Shown here: positions 6,368 to 12,892 of the stretch, one piece after another
Numbering within the stretch: position 1 is the first letter of the stretch
Layout of the letters: the number at the start of each line of letters is the position of its first letter
Assembly: GCA_937884915.1 (NCBI GenBank)
Contig: CALAAN010000057.1
Location: 1-15,067, forward strand
Reading direction: 5' to 3'
Length of the DNA stretch: 15,067 bases
Origin: an uncultured Oscillibacter sp.
GTDB taxonomy: Bacteria; Bacillota; Clostridia; Oscillospirales; Oscillospiraceae
Translations under genes and position numbers: made by a program
Notes under the pieces: generated by a model
Told to the model about the DNA's origin: nothing
Seen by the model: only the letters and a program-made list of their open reading frames with translations
The model's database searches: none

Positions 6368-7516
6368 ATGAAAGACTTCAGTTTCAAAATTCCTCAGGAA
6401 ATCATCTTCGGCAAGGGCTCTCTTTCCCGCCTGCCCGAGGTGCTGAAGGAAGCCAACTGCAAGAAGGTCCTTCTCGTCAGCGACCACGGCCTTGAGTCCG
6501 TCGGCGTTGTCGCCAAGGTCGAAAAGATCATCACCGAGGCGGGCCTCGGCTACGCCCAGTTCCTGGATCTTCAGCCCAACCCCACCATCGACAACGTGAA
6601 CGCTGCCCTCGAAGTTTACAAGAGCAGCGGCGCTGAGAGCATCATCGCCCTCGGCGGCGGCGGCCCGATGGACGTCGCCAAGTCCGTTGGCCTGCTCGCA
6701 ACCTACGGCGGCAAGGTCACCGACTACGCCGGCTTCGGCAAGGTTCCCGGTCCGGTCGTCCCGATGATCGCGATCCCCACCACCGCCGGTACCGGCAGCG
6801 AAGTGACCGCCTCCTCCGTCATCACCGACTCTGAGACTCACTTCAAGATGGCCGTCATCAGCTACTATCTGATCCCCGGCTATGCCCTGCTCGATCCCGA
6901 GCTCATCATGACCGTCCCCGCCAAGATCGCGGCGGCCTGCGGCGTTGACGCGTTCGTCCACGCTGAGGAAGCCTACGTCTCCAAGATGGCCAACCCCTTC
7001 ACCGATGCCATGGCCGAAAAGGCGATGGAGCTCATCGGCGGCAACATCCGCCAGTTTGTCGCCTCCCGCGACAACGAAGAGGCTGCCTGCAACATGATGC
7101 TCGGCTCCACCCTCGCCGGTATCGCGTTTGCCTGGGCCAAGCTCGGCAACGTTCACGCCATGAGTCATCCCGTCAGCGGCTTCTTCGGCGTCGCGCACGG
7201 CGTTGCCAACGCGATCCTGCTGCCCACCATCGTTGAGTTCAACGCCCTGGCGGACAACGGCCGTTACCGCAAGATCTACAACTACATCACCAACGGCAAG
7301 AAGGCCGACGATTCCTTCGTTCCCCAGATGCTCGTCGACGAGCTCAAGAAGCTCAATGCCGAGCTGGGCATCCCCGCGAAGCTCTCCGATGTTGGCGTGA
7401 CCGAGGACAAGATCCCCGCGATGGTCGCCGATACCATGAAGAGTGGCAACGTTCTGGTCAATCCGCGCCAGACCACGCCGAAGGATGTCGAGGCGCTGTA
7501 TCGCAGCCTCCTGTAA
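6368..7516 (+). CDS. Iron-type (group III) alcohol dehydrogenase
   Basis: 382 residues, full length for the family. The NAD(P) part has GGGGPMDVAKSVG (96-108) and PTTAGTGSEVTASSVI (137-152). The metal site is complete: D194 and H198 (GVDAFVHAEEAYVS), H263 (NVHAMSHP) and H277 (AHGVANAILLP). It would interconvert a primary alcohol and an aldehyde with NAD(P)H. The DAFVHAEEAYVS-ANP and AGIAF blocks recall 4-hydroxybutyrate dehydrogenase of C. kluyveri, and the HGVANAILLP block recalls lactaldehyde reductases. So hydroxy-acid/semialdehyde is a fair guess, not proven. AGAAGGAAA lies before the ATG. It is 49 bases after dctM and follows the transporter genes in one direction, so its substrate is probably what the TRAP system imports or a product of it. 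Confidence 0.93.
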   Translation: MKDFSFKIPQEIIFGKGSLSRLPEVLKEANCKKVLLVSDHGLESVGVVAKVEKIITEAGLGYAQFLDLQPNPTIDNVNAALEVYKSSGAESIIALGGGGPMDVAKSVGLLATYGGKVTDYAGFGKVPGPVVPMIAIPTTAGTGSEVTASSVITDSETHFKMAVISYYLIPGYALLDPELIMTVPAKIAAACGVDAFVHAEEAYVSKMANPFTDAMAEKAMELIGGNIRQFVASRDNEEAACNMMLGSTLAGIAFAWAKLGNVHAMSHPVSGFFGVAHGVANAILLPTIVEFNALADNGRYRKIYNYITNGKKADDSFVPQMLVDELKKLNAELGIPAKLSDVGVTEDKIPAMVADTMKSGNVLVNPRQTTPKDVEALYRSLL

Positions 7517-7529
7517 GAAGCAACATCTC

Positions 7530-7564
7530 AGCATTGCAGTCTCTCACAAGGAGACTGCAATGCT
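7530..7564 (+). other. Perfect hairpin after the alcohol dehydrogenase
   Basis: AGCATTGCAGTCTC (7530-7543) pairs perfectly with GAGACTGCAATGCT (7551-7564) around TCACAAG. No T-run follows, so full termination is doubtful. A second small hairpin GTCTGA-CCA-TCAGAC lies at 7575-7589. Likely an mRNA 3' stabiliser or partial terminator between the TRAP/ADH part and the next gene. Confidence 0.7.
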
Positions 7565-7603
7565 AAGACCCAAAAGTCTGACCATCAGACATCACACCAC
7601 CTG

Positions 7604-7700
7604 ATTTTTCATACAATCGCAATTTTCCCCTCTCAAATTTTTCATACGGTTTCTTAATTTTCACAAATCACATTTCACAAATCCGTTCCCAAATCCGTTT
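7604..7700. repeat. Short direct repeats in the pyrimidine-rich leader of the aldehyde dehydrogenase gene
   Basis: ATTTTTCATAC occurs at 7604-7614 and again at 7637-7647, 33 bases apart. TTTCACAAATC occurs at 7659-7669 and 7673-7683, and AAATCCGTT at 7680-7688 and 7691-7699 overlaps the second copy. The 255-base gap between the two enzyme genes is otherwise empty. I found no convincing promoter there (TAATAT at 7742-7747 is too close to the ribosome site). The repeats could be protein-binding sites. Confidence 0.5.
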
Positions 7701-7771
7701 TCAGCCGTCCGTCCGGCATCAGGCTGGGGGAGACGAGCAAATAATATTGATTCAAAAGGAGCAAAAGAATC

Positions 7772-9139
7772 ATGGAAGCGAAAGAATATTTAGAGCAGCT
7801 TGTAGCAAATGCGCGCGTGGCGCAGGCCGAATTCGAGACTTATCCGCAGGAGAAGATTGACGCGGCCTGCCGTGCGGTGTGCAAGGCTGTGTACGATAAC
7901 GCCGAGATGCTGGCTCACATGGCTGTGGACGAGACCCGCATGGGCCGCTACGACAGCAAGATCGCCAAGTGCCGCAACAAGTCCAAGACCGTTTGGCTGG
8001 GCATGAAGGGCAAGAAGAGCCGCGGCATCATCGACTGGGATGAAGATACCCAGATCGCCAAGGTCGCCAAGCCCATCGGCGTCATCGGTTCCGTCACCCC
8101 GACCACGAACCCGGTCATCACCGTGATGCACAACTCCGCCTGTGCGATGAAGTGCGGCAACGCCATCATCATCTGCCCGCATCCCCGCGCCAAGGGCGTC
8201 GGCGTCAAGACCGTTGAGCTGATGAACGCTGAGCTCGAGAAGCTCGGCATGCCCAAGAACCTGATCCAGATCATCCCCGAGCCCACCATGCAGCTCTCCG
8301 CCGGCCTGATGAGCGCTGTGGATCTGTGCATCTGCACCGGCGGCCCGAGCATGGTCAAGGCTGCTTACTCCAGCGGCAAGCCGGCCATCGGCGTCGGCCA
8401 GGGCAACGTTCAGGTCATGATCGACCGCGACGTCGACCTGAAGGAAGTGGTCGAAATGGTCATCACCGGCCGTACCTTCGATAACGGCGTTCTGTGCACC
8501 TGCGAGCAGAACATGATCGTCCCCAAGGAAAAGCGCGCTGAGGCCATCGAGTATGCCAAGGAAGCCGGCGCTTACGTCATCGACGACGAGAAGGATGCCG
8601 AGATCCTGCGCGAGACCATGTTCCCCAACGGCGCGCTGAACAAGAACATCGTCGGCGCTTCCCCCGCCGCCATCGGCAAGATGGCCGGCCTGCCGGTGCC
8701 CGAGGATGCCCGCGTGATCCTCTGCCGCACGAAGGGCGTTGCCTATGACGACGTTCTGGCCAAGGAGAAGCTCTGCCCCGTGCTGGCTCTGTTCGACTAC
8801 GACAAGTGGGAAGACGCCGTTGAGATCGCCCGCGCGAACCTCAACATGGAAGGCGCCGGCCACAGCTGCGTGATCCACTCCAACAACAAAGAGCACATTG
8901 AATATGTCCCGACCCGCGTGAACGTTTCCCGTTACGGCGTCAACCAGGTTGGCGGCACGGGCCTCGGCGGCGCGATGGACAACGGCCTGAACCCGACCAC
9001 GACCCTCGGCTGCGGCACCTGGGGCGGCAACAGCATCAGCGAGAACATCTACTATCACAACCTGATGAACGTCTCCCGCATCTCCTACAAGATCAAGAAC
9101 AAGAAGTTCCCCACCGACGAAGAGATCTGGGCCGACTGA
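7772..9139 (+). CDS. CoA-acylating aldehyde dehydrogenase, SucD/SauS type
   Basis: 455 residues, close to the stand-alone succinate-semialdehyde dehydrogenase (CoA) of C. kluyveri and to acylating sulfoacetaldehyde dehydrogenase. It lacks the alcohol dehydrogenase half of AdhE. Visible family blocks: VAKPIGVIGSVTPTTNP (98-114), AIIICPHPRA (131-140), VKTVELMNAELEKLG (145-159), KAAYSSGKPAIGVGQGNVQ (196-214), catalytic Cys242 in DNGVLCTCEQ (237-246), and NPTTTLGCGTWGGNSISENI (407-426). It would convert aldehyde + CoA + NAD(P)+ to acyl-CoA, or the reverse. AAAAGGAGC precedes the ATG. Placed between an alcohol dehydrogenase and a CoA-transferase, it is the middle step of an alcohol/aldehyde/acyl-CoA chain. 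The acid group on the substrate is inferred from homologues, so no gene symbol is given. Confidence 0.9.
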   Translation: MEAKEYLEQLVANARVAQAEFETYPQEKIDAACRAVCKAVYDNAEMLAHMAVDETRMGRYDSKIAKCRNKSKTVWLGMKGKKSRGIIDWDEDTQIAKVAKPIGVIGSVTPTTNPVITVMHNSACAMKCGNAIIICPHPRAKGVGVKTVELMNAELEKLGMPKNLIQIIPEPTMQLSAGLMSAVDLCICTGGPSMVKAAYSSGKPAIGVGQGNVQVMIDRDVDLKEVVEMVITGRTFDNGVLCTCEQNMIVPKEKRAEAIEYAKEAGAYVIDDEKDAEILRETMFPNGALNKNIVGASPAAIGKMAGLPVPEDARVILCRTKGVAYDDVLAKEKLCPVLALFDYDKWEDAVEIARANLNMEGAGHSCVIHSNNKEHIEYVPTRVNVSRYGVNQVGGTGLGGAMDNGLNPTTTLGCGTWGGNSISENIYYHNLMNVSRISYKIKNKKFPTDEEIWAD

Positions 9140-9152
9140 TTTGCTTGCCACG

Positions 9153-9230
9153 GAAGAAGATCTCAAAGTATTCACCTCCTTCATCGCTGAACCGTTCATC
9201 GTTTTTTTCACTGCTGAAAGGATCTTCTTC
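9153..9230. repeat. Long-range inverted repeat in the aldehyde dehydrogenase 3' UTR
   Basis: GAAGAAGATC at 9153-9162 is the exact reverse complement of GATCTTCTTC at 9221-9230. The 58 bases between contain TTCACCTCCTTC (9171-9182), the complement of a strong Shine-Dalgarno. The pair could fold the 3' end of the transcript into one arm presenting the CCTCC stretch. Confidence 0.6.
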
Positions 9231-9236
9231 TGAATG

Positions 9237-9274
9237 AATGAAAAAAGGCTCGTCTCGGCGAGCCTTTTTTCATT
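9237..9274. terminator. Strong, probably bidirectional intrinsic terminator
   Basis: A perfect 16-bp stem, AATGAAAAAAGGCTCG (9237-9252) with CGAGCCTTTTTTCATT (9259-9274), and loop TCTCGG. T-runs occur on either strand. It ends the transcript of the aldehyde dehydrogenase gene and separates it from the CoA-transferase unit. Confidence 0.92.
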
Positions 9275-9282
9275 ATCAGCGA

Positions 9283-9311
9283 TTTACAATCCATAAAAAT
9301 TCTGCTAAATT
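9283..9311 (+). promoter_or_regulatory. Promoter of the CoA-transferase operon
   Basis: TTTACA (9283-9288), 17 bases, then TAAATT (9306-9311) with TG one base before the -10. It lies right after the terminator and about 30 bases before the ATG at 9342, so the second unit is transcribed on its own. Confidence 0.6.
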
Positions 9312-9341
9312 ATAAAGCATCGAAATAAGGAGAATTTTCTT

Positions 9342-10661
9342 ATGAACGACTATCAGTCTAAATTTGTTACGCCAGAGCAGGCCGTCAAGGCTGTGCAGTC
9401 CGGCGACTGGGTGGACTACGGCTTCGGCGCGGGCTTCCCCGAGCTTTTGGACAAGGCCCTCGCCGCGCGCAAGGGTGAAGTGAAGGACGTCAAGGTCCGC
9501 GGCGGCCTTGTGATCCGCCCGCGCATTGAGATTGTCGAAGCGGACCCAGAGCAGGAGAGCTTCAGCTATTACAGCTGGCACATCGGCGATTATGAGCGCA
9601 AGCTCCAGAAAAACGGCCTTGTGAAATTCATGCCCGTCATGCTGCGCTCGCTGCCGTATCTCTACCGCGACAAGCACATCCGCTGCGACGTGGCGTTCGT
9701 CCCCGTCTCCAAACCCGACGGGAACGGCTACTGCGGCCTCGGCATTTCGAACTACGCCTGGCGCACGATCTTTGAGAGCGCCCGCACCGTGATCTTCGAG
9801 ATCAACGAGCACTATCCCAAGCTCCAGGGCGTGGACGGCTCGCACCGCGTGCACCTGTCTGAGGCGGACTACATCGTCGAGGGCGAGCACGAGCCGCTGC
9901 CCGTGCGCTCCTACCGCGCGCCCAGCGAGACCGATATCGCCATCGCCAAGATCGTGGTCGACCAGATCCCCGACGGCGCGGTGCTGTCGCTCGGCGTGGG
10001 CGGCGTGCCCTACACGGTCGCCAAGATGCTCGCCGAGTCCGACAAGAAGGACCTCGGCTGCCATACCGGCACCATTTCCGACGCGTTCCTTGAGCTCTAC
10101 AAGGCGGGCAAGCTGACGAACGCACGCAAGGAGCTTGACACCGGCCTTTCCGCGTGGAACCTTGCCATGGGCTCTCAGGACCTTTACGACTGGCTCGACG
10201 CCGAGCCCCAGCTCTTCCACCCGGGCGATCTCGACTACATCCATTCCGTCGAGCGCATCTCAAAGCTCAGCAACGTCATCAGCATCAACGGCGGCGTGCA
10301 GCTCGACCTCATGGGGCAGGAGAACGCCGAAAGCACCGGCACGCGCCAGCTCTCCGGCATCGGCGGCCAGATGGACTTCCTCGAGGGAGCCTACCGCTCC
10401 AAGGGCGGCAAGGGCTTCATCTGCATCAACTCTTCCCGTGTGACGAAGGACGGCGAGCGCAAGAGCAACATCCTTGCCACCATCCCGGGCGGCAGCACGA
10501 TCTCCGCTCCGCGCACGATGATCCAGTATGTCGCGACCGAGTACGGCATCGCGAGCCTTTCCGGCAAGACCCTGCGCGAGCGCGCCGAGGCAATGGCCTC
10601 CATCGCGCACCCCGACTTCCGCGAGGAGCTGATGAAGTACGCGCAGGAGAATTTCAAGTAA
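9342..10661 (+). CDS. Cat2/AbfT-like CoA-transferase lacking the catalytic Glu
   Basis: 439 residues, the length of family I acetyl-CoA hydrolase/transferase proteins such as 4-hydroxybutyrate CoA-transferase and butyryl-CoA:acetate CoA-transferase. Recognisable blocks: SGDWVDYGFGAGFPELLDKA (20-39), the Gly loop LGVGGVPYTVAKMLAES (217-233), GQENAESTGTRQLSGIGGQM (325-344), and AEAMASIAHPDFREELM (415-431). In relatives the segment after the loop reads D-L-G-x-H-[TS]-E and its Glu forms the CoA thioester. Here it is D-L-G-C-H-T-G, with G243 (codon GGC at 10068-10070). GAG or GAA to GGC needs two changes, so a single read error does not explain it. All other conserved parts look intact. AAGGAG lies at 9327-9332. 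It would move CoA between small acids or, if altered, hydrolyse an acyl-CoA or only bind it. First gene of a three-gene unit. Confidence 0.88.
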   Translation: MNDYQSKFVTPEQAVKAVQSGDWVDYGFGAGFPELLDKALAARKGEVKDVKVRGGLVIRPRIEIVEADPEQESFSYYSWHIGDYERKLQKNGLVKFMPVMLRSLPYLYRDKHIRCDVAFVPVSKPDGNGYCGLGISNYAWRTIFESARTVIFEINEHYPKLQGVDGSHRVHLSEADYIVEGEHEPLPVRSYRAPSETDIAIAKIVVDQIPDGAVLSLGVGGVPYTVAKMLAESDKKDLGCHTGTISDAFLELYKAGKLTNARKELDTGLSAWNLAMGSQDLYDWLDAEPQLFHPGDLDYIHSVERISKLSNVISINGGVQLDLMGQENAESTGTRQLSGIGGQMDFLEGAYRSKGGKGFICINSSRVTKDGERKSNILATIPGGSTISAPRTMIQYVATEYGIASLSGKTLRERAEAMASIAHPDFREELMKYAQENFK

Positions 10662-10694
10662 TTTAGATCAAGATAAAGGACGATGTAGGATAAC

Positions 10695-11624
10695 ATGGCA
10701 CAGACGGTTTTGCAGCAGGTTTTGATTCTCGCAGCGATGATGATGCTCGGCTTTTTGCTGGGCAAGTTGGGCAAAGTGGATCGCAAGGGGGCAGACCTCC
10801 TTTCCATGCTGCTGCTGGACGTGTTTTTTCCCTGCAACGTGCTCGCCGCGGCGAGCGGCGACTTCGGCGATATGCCGTTTTCGCAGGTGCTCAAGATCAT
10901 CGCGGCGTATTTGTCAATGTTTATCCTGTTCACCTATCTGGCAAAGCCCATTGCCAAGCTCATGGGGCTGAATGAGGACGAAACGCTCGTCTTCACCCGC
11001 AGCGTGGGTTATCCCAACAACGGCTTTGTCGGCATTCCGCTCTGCACGGCTGTTTTCGGCACGGAAGGCACGGTGCTCGGTTCGCTTTCCGTGCCCTGCG
11101 CCACGATCTACATGTTCCTTTTCGTCATGCAGAGTTTCCGGCGCGATAAAGAGCAAAACCTGGGCCAGCAGATCAAGAGCCTGATGACCCCGCTGAATAT
11201 CTCCACCCTTGCGATGCTCGTCATGCTCGCCACGGGGTGGAAGTTCAGCGGCGCGCCGCTCCAGTTTTTAAGCAGCATGGCGAACTGCGTCGTGCCGACG
11301 TCGATGCTCATCATCGGCTGCCTCCTTTCGGGAAGTCCGCTCATCGACGTGCTCAAAAAGCCCATTTTGTATCTCATTACGCTCCTGCGCTGCCTTGTCA
11401 TGCCGCTCATCGCGGCGGTGCTCCTGCGCTTTACCGACTGGGACCGCACGGTGTGCCTGTGCATCGTGATGGTGCTCGGATGCAGCGTGGCGACGGTCAT
11501 CAGCATTTTCGGCGTGCGCTACGACCGCTCGCCCGAGATGGCGAGCAAGAGCGTGCTGCAATCGAATCTGCTGCTGCCGGTCACGATGCCGCTGATGATG
11601 TTCATCGCCGAACGGATCTTATAA
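10695..11624 (+). CDS. AEC-family (auxin efflux carrier-like) membrane transporter
   Basis: 309 residues with about ten hydrophobic segments arranged as two five-helix halves. Typical AEC marks: the first helix ILAAMMMLGFLLGKLGKVD (11-29), the LLLDVFFPCNVLAA segment with a helix-breaking FP (39-52), the SVGYPNNGFVGIPLC cross-over motif (103-117) with N-N-G-F-x-G-x-P, and the second-half VVPTSMLIIGCLLSG (199-213). The family moves anions such as malonate or malate, in or out. TAGGA lies just before the ATG, 33 bases after the CoA-transferase stop. In this setting it may export the acid made by the pathway or bring in a co-substrate for the transferase. Confidence 0.88.
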   Translation: MAQTVLQQVLILAAMMMLGFLLGKLGKVDRKGADLLSMLLLDVFFPCNVLAAASGDFGDMPFSQVLKIIAAYLSMFILFTYLAKPIAKLMGLNEDETLVFTRSVGYPNNGFVGIPLCTAVFGTEGTVLGSLSVPCATIYMFLFVMQSFRRDKEQNLGQQIKSLMTPLNISTLAMLVMLATGWKFSGAPLQFLSSMANCVVPTSMLIIGCLLSGSPLIDVLKKPILYLITLLRCLVMPLIAAVLLRFTDWDRTVCLCIVMVLGCSVATVISIFGVRYDRSPEMASKSVLQSNLLLPVTMPLMMFIAERIL

Positions 11625-11636
11625 GGAGAGACGACT

Positions 11637-12671
11637 ATGGACCTTCTGTTTACCCCCGCAAAGCTCGGCACATGCGAGCTCAAAAACCGCATCGTCCGCT
11701 CGGCGACGAACGAGCATCTGTCCGATGCCAAGGGGCAGGTGACGCCGCTTTGGGCGGATACGCTCATCGAGCTTGCGAAAAACGAAGTGGGCCTCGTCAT
11801 CACCGGCCACTTCTGCGTCGACAAGAAGCAGCGCGCCGACGCGGGCCAGCCTGTGCTGGATGAGACGACGGACGAATCTCTTCTCCGCCGCGCCTGCGAC
11901 GGCGTGCACCGCTGCGGCGGCAAGCTCTTCTTCCAGCTCAGCCACAGCGGCATCAAGGGCGTCGAGAGCGTGAACGGCACGCCGCCGAAGCATCCCGAGG
12001 ACTTCACCTTGGAAGAGCTCGACCGTTTGGTCGCGCAGTTCGCCTTCGCGGCGAAAAAGTGCAAAGAGAGCGGTGCGGACGGCGTGCAGGTCCACAACGC
12101 GCACGGGTACCTGCTCTCGAACTTTTTGAATCCCGAGGAAAACCTGCGCACGGACGAGTATGGCGGGAGCCTGGAGAACCGCTTCCGCCTCATCGAGCGC
12201 ATTCTGCGCGCAGTGCGCGAAGCGTGCGGCGCGGAGTTCCCGATGATCGTCAAGGCCGACAGCAACGGCTGCGGCGACCTGCCCGCGCTGCTGCGGCTCT
12301 ACGAGCGCTGCGGCGTGGACGGTGTGGAGGTCAGCGGCATCGACTTCAACCGCCGCGCGGGGCAGAAGACACCGTTCTATCTGGACGCGCTCAAAGCGGC
12401 GCGCGAGGGAATCGGCATTCCGCTTTTCCCAGTCGGCGGCGTGTTCTCGCGCGGGACCGCGGAGGAAATTCTTGCGCAGGGTTTCCCGCTCGTGTCGATG
12501 AGCCGCGCGCTCATCTGCGAGCCGGACTTTGCCGCAAAGCTCAAAAGCGGCGCGCAGGACGAGAGCAAATGCCTTGCCTGCAACGGCTGCTACACGATCT
12601 ACCGCAAGCGCTTCGTGCGCTGCGTGCAGCACAAAGACGAGATCGAGCAGTTCAAAACCATCCCGTGGTAA
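11637..12671 (+). CDS. Old Yellow Enzyme-type flavin oxidoreductase with C-terminal Cys cluster
   Basis: 344 residues: an FMN TIM barrel from the start (FTPAKLGTCELKNRIVRSA, 5-23). The catalytic/FMN-family motif is VQVHNAHGYLLSNFLNPEEN (150-169), with HNAH at 153-156, then R171-DEYGGSLENRFRL (173-185). FPVGGVFS (264-271) and MSRALICEPDF (288-298) are the phosphate-binding end. A cysteine set follows, C312-x2-C315-x2-C318-x10-C329, like the 4Fe-4S site of 2,4-dienoyl-CoA reductase. The protein stops 15 residues later, without the FAD/NAD(P) domain that follows that site in the long forms. It should reduce an activated C=C bond. AAGGAG overlaps the stop of the AEC gene, so translation is probably coupled. 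Confidence 0.88.
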   Translation: MDLLFTPAKLGTCELKNRIVRSATNEHLSDAKGQVTPLWADTLIELAKNEVGLVITGHFCVDKKQRADAGQPVLDETTDESLLRRACDGVHRCGGKLFFQLSHSGIKGVESVNGTPPKHPEDFTLEELDRLVAQFAFAAKKCKESGADGVQVHNAHGYLLSNFLNPEENLRTDEYGGSLENRFRLIERILRAVREACGAEFPMIVKADSNGCGDLPALLRLYERCGVDGVEVSGIDFNRRAGQKTPFYLDALKAAREGIGIPLFPVGGVFSRGTAEEILAQGFPLVSMSRALICEPDFAAKLKSGAQDESKCLACNGCYTIYRKRFVRCVQHKDEIEQFKTIPW

Positions 12672-12681
12672 AGAAAAACGG

Positions 12682-12720
12682 CAGAGCCGGCGCATTTTGC
12701 GCCGGCTCTGTTTTCATTGT
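12682..12720 (+). terminator. Terminator of the CoA-transferase/AEC/OYE unit
   Basis: CAGAGCCGGCGC (12682-12693) pairs perfectly with GCGCCGGCTCTG (12699-12710) around ATTTT, followed by TTTTCATTGTTT. It lies ten bases after the OYE stop. Confidence 0.9.
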
Positions 12721-12789
12721 TTGATGACGCTTTATCATGTTAACAAAATGGAAAAGCACGCAGACCTTGAATTCTATGGACATTACCGA

Positions 12790-12818
12790 TTGCATTCTGT
12801 CGGGATTTGCCATATACT
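12790..12818 (+). promoter_or_regulatory. Promoter of the aminotransferase gene
   Basis: TTGCAT (12790-12795), a 17-base spacer and TATACT (12813-12818). A start near 12825 leaves a leader of about 68 bases before the ATG at 12893. Confidence 0.7.
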
Positions 12819-12877
12819 GCAATAAAATTCAGCATTTCTACGCGTCGCTTGAAAATCGGGCTGCCGCGGCGATCTGC

Positions 12878-12886
12878 AAGGAGGAG
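12878..12886 (+). promoter_or_regulatory. Ribosome binding site that decides the aminotransferase start
   Basis: AAGGAGGAG six bases before the ATG at 12893. The same frame is open back to an ATG at 12737, but that start has no ribosome site and lies upstream of the promoter. Confidence 0.85.
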
Positions 12887-12892
12887 TCACCC

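Noticed and set aside
6347..7534. 395-codon minus-strand frame opposite the alcohol dehydrogenase
   Set aside because: Antisense shadow caused by C-ending codons; no motif. The same holds for the long minus frames at 3350-4591, 9276-10244 and 11619-12695.
7790..9211. 473-codon minus-strand frame opposite the acylating aldehyde dehydrogenase, with a possible ribosome site near 9171-9182
   Set aside because: Residue content (Ala/Gly/Asp/Val/His-rich, no domain) is that of a GC-biased antisense shadow; the plus-strand gene has complete family motifs.
12737..12892. N-terminal extension of the aminotransferase from 12737
   Set aside because: The start lies upstream of the -35/-10 pair at 12790-12818 and lacks a ribosome site; AAGGAGGAG precedes the ATG at 12893.
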